From NCBI RefSeq assembly GCF_965638725.1, contig NC_134950.1, positions 133,253,636 to 133,317,635 on the forward strand: a stretch of DNA of 64,000 nucleotides, written 5' to 3'. Of this stretch, positions 25,076 through 37,102 are shown piece by piece (position 1 is the first letter of the stretch; each line of letters starts with the position of its first letter). A program made the position numbers and the translations under genes. This DNA is from Aptenodytes patagonicus. Taxonomy: Eukaryota > Chordata > Aves > Sphenisciformes > Spheniscidae. The notes under the pieces are model-generated. The model was not told the origin of the DNA, did no database searches, and saw only the letters and a program-made list of their open reading frames with translations.

Positions 25076-26753
25076 AGGCTGCAGGATCACTCCCCTAGAA
25101 AACAAGAGCATTTTAATGTGGAAGCGAATCTGATGAATAATATAAGGTGCCTGGTACGGTTGGTCCTTTTACCGATGATATAGCCGATATAAATATGCTG
25201 CGTGTTGTCTTGGCCTGTGAACCTGCGACAGAGTTACAAGAAGCAATAGCAAATAGCTTTTCATCCTTTACTTATTTCCACATCACTAGCAAGGATTATA
25301 CCTAAAGGCCAATAGTATAGAGAGGAGACATTTCATTGTAATTATACATTTAGGCCAACATGTGTGGTTGGCTTGCCTAGTTAGCATTAAAAAAAGAAAT
25401 AATTGAGCTATATATAATACACATCAGTCAAACTGTCAAGTTGCTGAATTTAACAAAACTTAGGCAAGGTTTTTGTATTTTTTTCTTTTTTTTTTTTTCT
25501 TTTTAATGTAGAGGCTTTCAGTTTAACAGCTAAATATTTTAATTGAGGAGACTGAATAAAATGAAGCTAAACCGTAATTCTAGTGCAGTGTAGCTCAACT
25601 GGGTATTCTAATATTACCAACAACTTTGATTTTTAATGTATTTAAGTGCTACCCATATAGAGGGAAAGTTTTTTAAATTAACCCTGCGATGGCATTTTCT
25701 TTTTCATGGTGAATGATGAAATTCAGACACAGGGGAAATGCTTATTTGGGTTTTTTTACATAGTGGATACTCAGCTGGAACATTTTGCTCGACTGCATAT
25801 TTGAAAAAAGTTCCCTTGGGAGCCGTGATGAAGTAAAACCATTTAGCTATTACAACTGGAGGTTAAAAAAAATTATAGATTCAGTATTTAAAACACTTTA
25901 AAAGTATATGTTTGTCTAAAATATAATAGAAAATCCTTTACATTTGTATTTTTTCGTAATTTTTTTTGGTTCTTAGACTATATAATCAAGTCAAGATTTA
26001 CACTGTACATTAAAAATCTTCTCCTTTTGAAAGTATTTGCATAAATGGAAAGCGAGCTGTTAAAGAATACTGATAAAAAGTTAGCTACCAAGATAAGAAC
26101 TAATTTGGAAATGAATGATCCTCAGAATTCTGCTTTCCCTTCCAGGCAGGCCCTGCTCCTTACAGTGCCTCACGCTTCAGTTGTTTCACTCTCCCTCCCG
26201 CACGGAGAAGAGCCACCCTTTTAAAACCCACAACTCCTCTGAAAACCAAAGACACGGCCTTTGAGGAGGAGAACTTCACTTCAGAACAAAGTGTGTTCAG
26301 GGCTGGAGGATTTGCCAGGAATAACGTGAATTAGCTTTTGCTATTAAAGATGCAGCTCAAAATGTCTGAACATTTATCACCAGCTCGGAGCCTGCTTCCC
26401 GGGTAAGCAGCGGGAGGTTTTGCCGCTGACAGATTTGAGAGCAAAATCAGGTCCCAATATACGGCAAGGCAGTGTAATTAACTGGCATCATCTCCGTCTG
26501 ATTTTCCCATCAATCACTGGTACCACTCGGGGATGCAAATCAGTCGCACTGAGGGGCAGGCCCAGAGTCCAAACAAAAACCTTAATTGTGGCATAAGGCT
26601 CTCTCCCAGACCTTCTTTGCAGGACTGAATTTTATCCAGAGTACAGTGGGATTTGCCATTCTTGCAGCACTTTTTAGCGGCTGCATGCCTTCTAAAAATT
26701 ATTTAGCGTCCTGATGAGACAATTCCTTACCCGCAGTAAACAGGCGTTAAGTG

Positions 26754-26800
26754 CCATTAAAGTCAGTGAAGCTACACTGCTGTCTGCCAGCTCAGGATCG
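26754..26800 (+). repeat. Possible ancient amniote repeat fragment
   Basis: The words AGTCAGTGAAGCTACACTGC and CCAGCTCAGGATC occur in the order expected of a degenerate dispersed element that I recall from turtle, crocodile and bird genomes; a similar fragment is at 52585-52628. The match is from memory, short and divergent. Confidence 0.35.
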
Positions 26801-28053
26801 GTCTGTGGATGCTTAAAGTAATGCCTGCAGAGAGCAGGTCTTTCCCTGGGAATTAAAAATGGCATTTTTCCAACTGGTCAGAACCGTTATGATGATTTAT
26901 TTCTCATTTATAGCCCATGAAACCTGAGGCTGTTAGCTTTCGGTGCTAGAACAACGTAACCGGGTTACGGAACAGAACTTTTCCGAATTATTATATACTA
27001 CATGGTTTTTTCTATGTTAACAACTGGCAGTGCAAAAGAATTGCTGTGATTCTCAGGTGTTGCTCGCTACGCCTGTACCGTGCCACAGAAGCTTACAGGG
27101 CTGCTAGCATCAACACAGCTGGCTCTCAATCCTGCTTCACCTGGGGCTGCACTGCTTTCGCCTCTCGCTGTTTATTAAAAACACTAAATCAGGAGCATTT
27201 CTGTTTTTTAAAAGCCAAACGCTCAGCACAGCCCAGCTGCGGGTGAAGAGCTAGTGAAAGCAGCAGCCGCGCTGACAGATTTTAGGTGGGCTTGAAGTTT
27301 TTGCTTGTTCATCACCGTTCTTCGAGAAAAAGAGAGGGAAGCGAGAAAGCCTTGGAATGAATAAAAGCAGGGAAAAAAAGCTGAGGGATGAAAAGGGTTT
27401 GGGAAGGGAAAAGGAAGGTGTAAGAATAACTGGAGGCAAAAAAGGGCAGGGTAGGAGAGAGAGGAGAAGGGGGAGGGCTAGATGAAAGAGCACGTTATTT
27501 GGGCTTGATTTTGTCCTGATAGCCACGTCCTATATAACCGCTTTGAAAGAGGCTCTGAATGCAAGACGGGGTCTGCTGATAGCACAACGCTAACTCATTT
27601 TTTATTATGTTGTCAGCAGATGCCCTCTCTCTATATTTATAGCCTAATTACTCCTAGTTACCTACATATGACTCTGTTTAATACTTTTCATGCCTCACGT
27701 TGGCTAACAAGCTGCAGTTTAACACAACTCCGTATTTCTGAGGCTTCAGGCTAGATTGGTGAGAAGGAAACGTGACTATGTACAGAAACAGTTAGGTTTA
27801 TAAACAAGTAACTGGTACCAAAAAAACTGGAGAAAGCACCAAAGCATTTCTCAAGCTGATAGCATATTAATTGCATAACTCCCTTTTATGTAACTAAGTA
27901 TAAAAGACATTTTAATAACTATAAAAATGAAAGCCAGAGTCTTTCAAGAACTGAGGAATCTTCCAGGCTTGAGTTACGGTTGCAAATGTTCTTAGCACAG
28001 AGGACGCTTTGATACGCTACCACACTCCCCTAGCAGTTTCTGATCAACCACTT

Positions 28054-28217
28054 TTAAAGGATGGGGTTGATGTCTGTTCTGTGGCTGGCGAGCTGGGTGA
28101 GAGTGGAGCTTCCCACGACGTCACTGACGGAGGAGGAGGTCGTGATGGTGTTGTGCTGGATGACTTGCTGCTGGGAGCAAGCTGGGACCGGGCTCGCAGG
28201 AGGACTGCTCTCGGGAC
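28054..28217 (-). CDS. CREB5: CREB5 terminal coding exon (C-terminus)
   Basis: This exon encodes the last 53 full codons of CREB5 plus the end of a split serine codon, then TAA at 28056-28054. It begins directly after a pyrimidine-rich CCTTCCCAG acceptor. The translation starts with a Pro/Ser-rich run (PESSPPASPVPACSQQQ) followed by a Gln/Ser/Thr-rich segment (HNTITTSSS) and ends HRTDINPIL. I recognise these as the CREB5 C-terminus, with a few conservative differences from the human form. The first two bases complete the AGT serine whose first base is the last base of the exon at 29386, so phases agree. This part lies after the bZIP domain; its molecular role is less well defined. Equivalent to about residues 455-508 of the human protein. 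Confidence 0.96.
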
Positions 28218-29385
28218 CTGGGAAGGGGATGAGGGGACAGAGACAACACATGTTCAATTATCCATCTGAGTAATAAGCCCAGGCTGGGTGACACTCCTGG
28301 AAAAGGGATGTACTACTACGGCAGCAATCCTAACAACCAGAGGCATGCACAAGTCCCAGGATTTCAAAATACACAGTTATCCAACACTGTCTGTCTTCTG
28401 CTCTTTTGCAGTTTTTGTTATATTTTTTAAGCCAGCTTCTCTGATATCAGCCTGACTTCAGGAGCTGGGACCTTGAAAAAAGTCCAAGACCTTAATGATT
28501 ATGAAACCAATGTCAGGATAAAAAGTCCGATATCTTAAGGTCTATAAAATCAGCTGGGATGCTTAAATGCTTTATTCGCTCCAGCAGGAATCAAAACTAG
28601 AGTGCAGTGCACTGCAGCACAGAAAATCTAATTCAAGCACCAGTTGATAGGCATGTAATGCAATTATGTATTTTTTTCTTTGAGTACTGTTAAAGAGCCA
28701 GATGCATAGTGATGCAGAGGAGACAGAAATGAGCTCTATTTTAAGAAAATGCCACAATTTAGCAAATACTAACCCTGAGGCTCTTCTGAGCCGTTCTAAA
28801 GCCAAGCAAAGAATTTGTCCCTAAATTACCACACTCATAAAATGCATCAACTAGACAGAATGGATTCAATATCTCCATTAGATGAGATTTTTTGAAAAAA
28901 ATGAAAGATAAGAGTTAAAAAAGAGTTAACAAACCTTGAAAACCTGCGCCACGCCTGGTCTGCACCACTGTCAGAGCACAGTACCATTTTCGCTGGAGGG
29001 GACTGTAATGTTTTCCTTTTTAACTTTCCTTTTGAGAGTTATTTTAAGGTGCTGGCAGTGCTGTGCCCAGGAGGACTCTTGCAGGTTTGGAGCTGTGAGT
29101 TCAAGCGGGATCCTCCACAGGGGAGCGAGCGTCCATCCGTGTGCATCTCCTTGCCGAAGGGAGGGGTGGGGAAGGCTAGCTCTGCTGTGTGGGATGCAAA
29201 CCAGGGCTTTTTTGGTTTTGAGCGGGGCTGGATAAATAAGGGCAGGAGATTGGATGGCTCGGATGATGTTTGAGAAGACAGGTTCAAGTGAGAATATGGC
29301 CAAGAAGGGGTTCTGGAGGGAAGAATTAGAAACTTTGCTTTCCTGTGAGGAGTGTGGAGACAGTGCAAACGTATCAGCTACTTAC
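28218..29385 (-). other. CREB5: CREB5 intron, 1168 bp
   Basis: Donor GTAAGT at 29385-29380 and acceptor CAG at 28220-28218 are both canonical. It interrupts a serine codon after its first base. No repeat or RNA gene was recognised within it. Confidence 0.93.
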
Positions 29386-29494
29386 TTAGATATCCTTGCG
29401 ATTCTTTCTGCATAGCTGTTATCGGACAGTCTTTATGTGTTAACAATAACTGTTTCAGCTGTGCTACCTCATTTTTCAGCATGGAAACCTCGTT
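29386..29494 (-). CDS. CREB5: CREB5 exon: second half of leucine zipper
   Basis: This 109-nt exon encodes 36 residues plus one base of a split codon: NEVSMLKNEVAQLKQ, then LLLTHKDCPITAM and KESQGYL. It continues the leucine heptads of the preceding exon (leucines in SML, AQL and KQL contexts), so it completes the coiled coil that lets the protein dimerise with itself, ATF2-like proteins or JUN. The acceptor is CTTTTCTAG and the donor is GTAAGTAG. It has no methionine-initiated reading frame of useful length, so a simple ORF scan misses it. It corresponds to about residues 419-454 of the human protein and appears essentially unchanged from what I know of vertebrate CREB5. Confidence 0.96.
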
Positions 29495-30512
29495 CTAGAA
29501 AAGAAAGAGAGGGTTTGGTTTGCCACAAAGCTTAAACCAGGCTCTTCTGCAAAGTTTAAACCCAAGAACACAGACACTGCTCCACAACTTCAGAAGAACT
29601 GAGCAAAAATGGCACTCGGTGCTCGTGTGCTGGGTTTATGCTAACGTTTGTCCATGACGTTATTTTATAACTTCTTCTGAAGGCAATTTGGCTTCCAGAT
29701 TTGATGACATAAACTGACAAGCGAACTAGCCCTTCACAGCACCAGAGATACTTTAGGCAGTGTTTTAATCCGCTCGGGAAATACTCTGGCTCTCTGCATC
29801 AGGATGGGGGCCAGACCTGTGGGGGGAAATGGCAGCCGGCCACGCTGGGCAGCGTGGTGGCAGGGCTGCTGTCACCTACAGCATGTCACCTACGGCTCCG
29901 CTACGGCCGGCGCCTGGGTGCTGCTCACACCTCTGTGCTTTGGGGGAGTGCCATTACGCGAATGGCCTTTCTGCTCTTGGCAGCACAAAGGCACACCTCT
30001 GGATGGGGCAGAAGTACTGTGCCCACTGTAAGAAGGGCACCACCCTAAGGGGGGCTTTTATTGTATTAATTTAGGGTATTTTCATCCAACCACTTCATTC
30101 TTTTCCTTACTGGTAGACTGATCTATTTACGCTCCTATCTCAATGGCTTTGAATGAGGGTTTAGCTACATGCCCTGCTCTGAAAAAGTCTTTCACAGACG
30201 AGTTAATGGCACTTCCAAAAAAAATCCCCACAAAAAACGGTGACAAGAAAAGAAAATAAATACAACTCCGTCTAGCGAAGGCTTCTAAATCCCAAGACAG
30301 CTTTTTCCTGGCTTATCCCACTAAAATGCAATTATTTCTTTAATTGAAGCACACACATCTTGATTAATCGACTTTGATTGTGCCTGTGCTCCTGCTAGGA
30401 GCCGGCTGCGCTGAGGCAAACCCGAAGGCAGCAAAGGCCCGCCGGCACCACCAGCCCCTCTGAGCACAAAGAGCCCCTCTGTGTCCTCGGGGGTGCAGAC
30501 AGTGGCTCGCAC
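29495..30512 (-). other. CREB5: CREB5 intron, 1018 bp (splits the zipper)
   Basis: Donor GTGCGA at 30512 and acceptor TCTAG at 29499-29495. The phase-0 intron falls inside the leucine zipper, between MQLQ and NEVS. No gene or element was recognised inside it; the ORF continuing past the donor is intron read-through. Confidence 0.92.
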
Positions 30513-30740
30513 CTGAAGCTGCATGTTTGTCTGGGTGAGCTCTTCTGCTTTCTTTTCCAGTGACATCACCCAGACCTTCCTCTTCTGTCTGCAGCGCGTG
30601 GCGGCGGCTCGGTTCCTTTCCAGAAATTTCCGCCTCCTCTCATCCGGGTCTTCGTCCACTACTCTCCTCCGGCGACCTCCGGTCGGCTGCGGTGGCTGTA
30701 TCGTCTGCGTGGGCTGCATCTGCTGTGCTGCCGGTGAAAC
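30513..30740 (-). CDS. CREB5: CREB5 exon: bZIP basic region and start of zipper
   Basis: This 228-nt exon encodes exactly 76 codons, phase 0 at both ends. It starts VSPAAQQMQPTQTIQPP after a TTGCCCGCCAG acceptor and ends MQLQ before a GTGCGA donor. It contains the Arg/Lys-rich lead-in (TGGRRRRVVDEDPDERRRKF) and the DNA-contacting basic region with the bZIP signature N-x7-R (ERNRAAATRCRQKRK), then the first leucine heptads (MSLEKKAEELTQTNMQLQ). The Ala-Ala-x-x-Cys-Arg pattern is that of CRE-binding ATF2/ATF7/CREB5 proteins; the flanking exons and His-rich exon identify CREB5 rather than ATF2 or ATF7. The protein acts in the nucleus as a CRE-binding transcription factor. It corresponds to about residues 343-418 of the human protein. 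Confidence 0.97.
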
Positions 30741-31821
30741 CTGGCGGGCAAGAAGAGGTTTGGCAGGGAGTGACGAGGGGGGAAAGTTACGGAGGGGGAT
30801 GCTGAAAGGGGAAGGGAAACCTCACACGCTCGTCCTGCTCCCCAGCGAGGTCTGCAACAGGCGCAAGTCGAAAGGCTGGACCAGATGCCACTGAAATTAG
30901 CTGCTGGCAGACCCTTGCCGTGGTCAAAGGGGAGATATTTTTGAAATGATCCTCTGAATATTAGTAGGGAAAATATTTTTCCCCTTACAGTTATTAAAAA
31001 CATTTCACTTCGGTACTTTCTCTGCCACCACCTATTTCAAACCTGAAATGTCAAGTTTGTCTCAGCAACTGTTTTAATCAAAGCAGAAGACTGTAGGGGC
31101 CTTATTTCTGTCTCTCTTTTTCTTTCTTTTTTTCTAAATTGCCTCAAAAATTTTAGGACATTTCTATTTCACAGGCTCCTCCATCTCTCTCTCACGCTTT
31201 ACCACCTCTGGAGATGGGAGCTGCAGCGCTCTTTGCACCTGAGTGAAGCTGGGAAGCCATGGGCTGGGATTGTGGAAGGCCAGCAGACCTCAGTGCCCCT
31301 CACCTGGGGGCAAAAAAAAGGATTTAGGTACCTGAACTCAAACTTGCATTTTGGTATCCCTGCAGTGCGTGGAGAAGGGATATTCCCCTTCTCAGGCATT
31401 CCCATTTGACCCCCGTGGATGCTGTACTCCCTTTTTCTCAGCAACCTGGCTTTGACAGCAGAGGCACACCAGATCCAGTCCAGCTGCTACGGGAACTATG
31501 GTAAAATATCTATTTATGCTTTTTCAAGTGCAGGAGAGTATTGATCATGCTCCCGAGAGTAACTGGCCCATGCCATTACAGAAAAGGTGCGTGGTGGGGG
31601 CAGCCCCATGTAGTCTGTGCTCTGACTCCTGGGCGGATGAAACACATGACCACGTCCCTCTCAGGAGGCAGCATCAGACTTAATGTTCAGCTGCCTGGGA
31701 ATAGCCAGCCTTTGGATTGCTTTCCTGCCTCTCTGTGGCGCCCACACCACGGAGCTCCAGACTGTGCTCGGGGCTCGGGAGCCTGACCCATGGGTCCCAT
31801 TGCTCGCGCGCGGCGGGAACC

Positions 31822-31872
31822 GCTGCTGCTGCTCATGTTGCTGCTGCCGCTCACGTTGCTGCCGCTGCTCCG
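31822..31872. repeat. Imperfect 18-bp CTG-rich tandem repeat
   Basis: About three copies of an 18-mer built on CTGCTG and CTCAYGTTG occur head to tail. Translated in one frame it gives alternating Ala runs and His-Val, a composition artefact rather than a gene. Confidence 0.75.
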
Positions 31873-34224
31873 GCACAGTCTGGAACAGTCTGGAAACCTG
31901 AACTGTTGACTCAAAATTAACCCTCTTGTTCTGGCAAAGGCCCAAACCTCCAAGGTGCTTCCTTTTGACTCCAGGGAGTGGACGTACTCAGCACTTTGTC
32001 AGACTAAGCCCTGAATTTCAATTGCGGCAATTAACATGTGTTTGCCTAACACCTCTGTCTGTCTCAATTAAAATGATACTATCGTCTTGCAAGGTCGCTT
32101 TTCTGTCTAGAATCTCGCCACAAACTGCGAAGAAGAGTTTGCTCCCTCCCGCAGCTGACTTGTGTCAATTAAAGTGGCAATTTTATGTATAATTATTCTG
32201 TGCATCTGATAATGCTTTTTGCATAAAGCTGAATTTATTCCCAGCTTTGTGTTGCACAGTCAGGGAATCTCTCTCGCAGGAGCAGAAAACGTTTTTAAAA
32301 AAATAACCTTCTAAAAATAAATAAGCCACCCTGCACATTCTGACTGATTTTTAAAATTTCAGCTTGTATTAAGTCCATATGTTCACTGGTAAAATCTCCA
32401 ACCCTCTGTCCACACCGGGGGTTGGAGTGCCAGGGCTACGGCAGCTGCAGAGGCTGCAGCCGCCCGTGCCGCACAGGGTCACCAGCCAGCGCCATGCAGG
32501 ACCGCCAGCCGCTGTCCCTGTCCCCGCCAGCATCCCCAGACTGCCTCCGGGAGATCGCTGCTGAGGGATGCCAGCTGCTTCCCGTCCACCAGGGCCGGGC
32601 ACGCTGCCTCTTTAGCAAGATGTCTGAGTGTGGAGGCCTCTGGGATCCTTTTAACGTCAACATCTCATCAAAGGCCTTTCATTTTCTCACATACAACACC
32701 TTTCGGGACTTCAAAGATTTGTTATTTATGTTTCTGGACACCAAAAGCTTTCCTTATCCCATTTCTCTCCTTTTTCATCCAGCATTAAAAATTCTTGTTT
32801 CTTAAGTCTCCCAGTTGGGTCTGCTACACAGGCAGAAAAAGGTAAATATAGATTTCTTTTTTTTCTCTTTCCCCTCACATGGTCATTTTGTCCCGAATAA
32901 CTAGTGAGTCATTTTGTTTTCAGAATGTAGCAGTCAGTCTTTGGGCAGTCAGAGCGCATTTTCAGAACAACAAAATCTTCTCTCTATCGCTGGCAGATAT
33001 TAATTATAAAGGTTGCCATTACATCACTAATAATGTCACGTGGGATAATTAACTGACGCTTACTAGATAGCTCTTAACCCTGAAATCTGTTAGGTTACAT
33101 CTTAGTAACTGTCTAAGCATCATTCTCTAGCAGGATTTCGCTGCCCTGCCTAGGGACATAAGAAAGAAAATGAACATATATTAAAATTATGGTTAATATT
33201 TTTTTTTAGAGGATGCTAACCACGTATCCATAATGAAGACAAACGTAGGACAGCTAACAGAATAAAACAACATCCAAACCCCTACTCTGCTTAAGGTATC
33301 ACTCTGGCAAGTTTGATATGAAGAAACGTTCATGGGACCAACACAAGAATGATAGTGTCATTTTTGTAGTAGTTGAGGCAACACAGCTACAACTTGATAA
33401 AATATCTCTCTTTCTCAGAAAGATACCTATCAGAAGGTGATTTCTACTTTTATCATTGATCCAACACTTCTCTCTGTTCTTTGCAACTTACTACAAAAGT
33501 AATACCCATTCATTCATTCTACGAAAGCATAATTCATTGGGCTCCTGTGTATCAAAATGGTAGCTGAAAAGCATGAAATTAATTCTGACATTACAGAAGG
33601 GTGTGGTGTAGAGTAACAACAGTCTTGGCACGGCAGCACACATCTCACAGCAGTGTGGACCATACTGTTATTTGGCAGGTGGTTTGGAATGGAAGAATCT
33701 GGTTCAGAAGAATAAGGAGGTTAATAATTAGTAAAATGCACCATAAAATTAATGTCTGCTGGAGCAATCTGACCCCCAAAGAGGCCACTAGCATGGGGAC
33801 TATGGATGAGCTTAGAAAGTGGTTATTACTCAGCAAACCCTTCTTTTCTCCCCACTAATGCATCTGTTCAGAAATCACTATTGCCTTCGCACCATGGAAG
33901 CAAGTGTGCAGCAAGAGCTCTGCTGCCCAGGGCAGCCACTGACCCTAGGAGTCCCGCTTAGCCTCGTCAGCCATCACCCTCCGTTCCCATCCTCTTGGTG
34001 ACACACCTATGGACAAGGTGAAGACCTCCTTGATCCCTGATGGGGACCGTTGCCTCCAGTGACATGCTGTGCACGGCAAAGCTCATCTGACTGCGGTCCT
34101 GGCTCGAGACTGGAATGAATCTGACATAGCTTTGTGGCCGCCAGTCAGCCCACCTACCCTGGTGCCCATATTTCTTCTTGTCCGCCTGCGAATCTTTTGG
34201 GGTGCCTAGCTAACGGGGAATACA

Positions 34225-35759
34225 AAGCACAAGAAGTTGAGGCTGTCCTAACTAGAATGACTCAAACCCATCTTCAGCAGCATGTAAGTTAAGGGGAAGA
34301 GGTGGACCCCTCTCAATCATCTACCAAAGGTCTTGGGAGTCTGGGGAGGTCCCTGCTGACTGAAAGCTAGCCAATGTTACTCCAATCTACAAAAAGGGCA
34401 TAAGGGAAGACCCAGGGAACTACAGACCTGGAAAAATTATGGAGAAGATTATACTGGGTACTATTGAAAGACATTTAAAGAACAATGCAATCATCAGGCA
34501 CAGTCAACATGGGTTCACAAAGGGAAAGTCCTGTTTAACTAATTAGATATCCTTCTATGATAAGGTCACCCGCCTAGTGGATGAAGGTAAGGTGGTGGAT
34601 GGAGATTTTCTGGATTTTAGTAAGGCTTTTGATACTGTCCCTCACAGCATCCTTCTGGACAAGTTGTCCAACTGTGGAATGAGCGGGTTCACGGTGTGCT
34701 GGGTGAAGAACTGGCTGAAGAGCAGAGCTCAAAGGCTTGTAGTGAATGGGGCTACATCTGGCTGACAACCGGTCACCAGCGGTGTTCCTCAGAGATCAAT
34801 TCTAGGGCCAGTTCTGTTCAATATATTTATCAATGATCTGGATGCAGGAGTTGAATGCACCATTAGGAAGTTTGCTGATGATACCAAACTGGGAGGTGCT
34901 GTCGACTCTCTTGAGGGACAAGAGGCCTTGCAGAGGGATCTAGATAGACTGGAGCATTGGGCTATGATTAATGGGATGAAATTTCACAAGTTGAAATGCT
35001 GGATTCTGCACCTAGGACGGAATAACGCCAGGCAGAAGTATAAATTGGGAGAGGAGTGGCTGGAGAGCAGCCCTGCAGAAAGGGATCTGGGGGTGCTGGT
35101 CGACAGCAGGCTCAATATGAGTCAGCAGCGTGCCCTGGCAGCCAAGAGGGCAAACCGCACCCTGGGGTGCATCAAACACAGCATAACCAGCCAGTCAAAA
35201 GAGGTGATTATCCCGCTGTATTCAGCATTGGTGCGGCCTCACCTGGAGTACTGTGTGCAGTTCTGGGCCCCACCATTTAAGAAGGATGTGAAGGTCCTTG
35301 AATGCGTCCAGAGGAGGGCAACAAAGGTGGTGAAAGGGCTGGAAGGCATGCCCTGTGAGGAGCGGCTAAGGACTTTGGGTTTGTCTAGTTTGGAGAAAAG
35401 GAGGCTGAGGGGCGACGTCATTGCTCTCTACAGCATCCTGAGGAGGGGAAGCAGAGAGGGAGGTGGTGATCTCTTCTCCCTGGTATCCAGTGATAGGACG
35501 CGTGGGAATGGCTCAAAGCTGTGCGAGGGGAGGTTTAGACTGGACATTAGGAAGCATTTCTTTACCAAGAGGGTGGTCAAACACTGGAACAGGCTTCCTA
35601 GAGAGGTGGTCGATGCCCCAAGCCTGTCAGTGTTTAAGAGGCATTTGGACAATGCCCTTAATAACATGCTTTAACTTGGTCAGCCTTGAATTGGTCAGGC
35701 AGTTGAACTAGATGACCGTTGTAGGTCCCTTCCAACTGAAATAGTCTATTCTATTCTAT
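34225..35759 (+). mobile_element. 5'-truncated CR1 LINE, antisense to CREB5
   Basis: A chicken-repeat-1-type non-LTR retrotransposon keeping about the last 1.5 kb of a normally ~4.5-kb element. The left edge is uncertain by about 100 bp. The right edge is a typical CR1 tail of short ATTCTATT-like repeats ending near 35759. One reading frame covers the reverse transcriptase: DFSKAFDTV (34610s), the catalytic FADD (34871-34882), and the long C-terminal region to the stop at 35672-35674. No frameshift was seen, but there are in-frame stops at 34361-34363, 34544-34546 and 34763-34765, and about eight codons are missing just after GNYRP near 34430. The copy is therefore inactive, though fairly well preserved. 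No target-site duplication is evident, as usual for CR1. Confidence 0.95.
34928..35674 (+). pseudogene. CR1 ORF2 remnant, reverse transcriptase C-terminal part
   Basis: This is the longest open stretch in the window (248 codons). It starts downstream of the FADD active site and runs through the conserved CR1 C-terminal segments, including [30 protein letters not shown] and [15 protein letters not shown]. The methionine at 34928 is only the first ATG after the last nonsense codon; the true frame extends upstream. As a truncated remnant without the endonuclease and N-terminal RT motifs it cannot retrotranspose. Confidence 0.95.
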
Positions 35760-35929
35760 AGGTGGCTGTAGCACACTGGCTCATTGGCTGATGTCTCATC
35801 CTTAAACTTGGGAGGTTTGTTTTCTCTTGTAGCTGTTCTCTCCTCACCTGTTAAAAGTGGTAATGTGGATGTTTTGCAGCGGTGCTCCGTACCGTGGTAT
35901 CTGACTCTCTCACCTGCATTAACATGTTT

Positions 35930-36035
35930 ATCCTCCCAACCTGTTGGTGAGGTGTCAGTACTATTACCCTTGTTCTAAAAGCCTCAGAGAGGTTAAGTGA
36001 CTTCCTCCATCTCATCCATGGGGTCCTCAGTCTGC
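35930..36035 (-). repeat. MIR-like ancient SINE relic
   Basis: The run GCCTCAGAGAGGTTAAGTGA matches, in reverse orientation, the conserved core/tail of the mammalian-wide interspersed repeat family, preceded by a degenerate ATTACC-type context. MIR-type SINEs predate the bird-mammal split, and relics in birds are expected to be this degraded. The boundaries are approximate and the identification is from memory. Confidence 0.5.
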
Positions 36036-37056
36036 TAAGCACAACTTCATCCTTACTCTCTCATGGATCTCCAAGACAGCCATCAGGTTACTTTTGGTTT
36101 CTCTGTTATGAGAGAATGTCTTTTTATTGGAATTTTTAAACAACTCCAAGGAAAATAACTCATTAACAGATGGGAAAATAATTGAATTCACAAAGTAAAA
36201 ACTGAACTAAACTTAGGAAAGCTCTGGACATCTTTTCACAGGGGAGTCTGCTGCTTTCTTATTTAGACTGTTTCTCTAAAGCTGACAATTCATTTTACAT
36301 TAGCAAATGCTTTAGGGAAATCCCATGTGCTTGCAGCCTCTGCAATAATAAAGCTAGATGTTAGTAAATAGTTAATGTTGTGGGACACTGGGATGTCAGC
36401 CAAATCCTCTCATTTTCTTTAATGTTTTCTAAGAGCTTGTCTGAAAGGTATTTGCAAGCAACACAATACTTCACAGATTGAACTTCTTATGGCTGGCACT
36501 CCTCTTTGTCCTCATTCTATGCACTGCCCGCTTGTCCTCCTTAAATTTGCTCCCCTGACCTGACATGTTAACAGTCACTGGCCCCAGAGCTTTATTTTTC
36601 TTGTGCAATCCTATGCAGAAGCCTATCGTCTTAAGAGATTAATAGAATTCCTCTTAAAAATGACTCTGCTAAAGTCCGTGCTCACTAGTTCATTAGTTCA
36701 AGAAACATTCAGTTCAGATATTGAATTATCCAAATTGCTGAAGCCAATATACCTGGTCCAAAAATTGAGACCTTCATCTCATTCAATGGAGACCTTCACT
36801 TAGTTCTCACCACCTGAATCCAAACCAAAATTGCCTTCCTGGTTTAAACCTCTCTCCTTGGACCGGCTTCACCATCTTTTTCTCCTGTCACAACATCCAC
36901 CAACTATTGCCCGCACTCCCAGCTAATCTTGGCTTTCTCTTATACTCTGCAGCTGGGGCCTGCTATCCCCTTCACAGGGTCTGGATCCTTTCTTCTTTTC
37001 CTCTAAGTCAATGTATCTTAACTTAAAGCTACCTCTACTACTTCCAGTCTTGAAAA

Positions 37057-37102
37057 CACACCCACACCCACACCCACACCCACACCCACACCCACACCCA
37101 CC
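37057..37102. repeat. (CCCACA)n hexamer microsatellite
   Basis: A perfect run of CCCACA units, about 46 bp long, lies about 440 bp inside the intron from the His-rich exon's donor. It encodes the Trp/Val and His/Pro repeats seen in overlapping spurious ORFs. Confidence 0.95.

Larger units (their letters stand above)
21455..28053 (-). other. CREB5: Predicted CREB5 3' UTR
   Basis: The 6.6 kb after the CREB5 stop codon has no competing gene. It is AT-rich with many ATTTA-type AU-rich words, poly-A/T and TA tracts, and ends at the best-placed AATAAA. Further AATAAA hexamers inside it (for example 22962-22967 on the minus strand) could give shorter isoforms. It contains an (ATC)n run, a CpG-rich block at 24.6-25.1 kb and a possible ancient repeat near 26.75 kb. 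The extent is inferred from signal position and the usual size of this UTR, not from transcript data. Confidence 0.5.
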
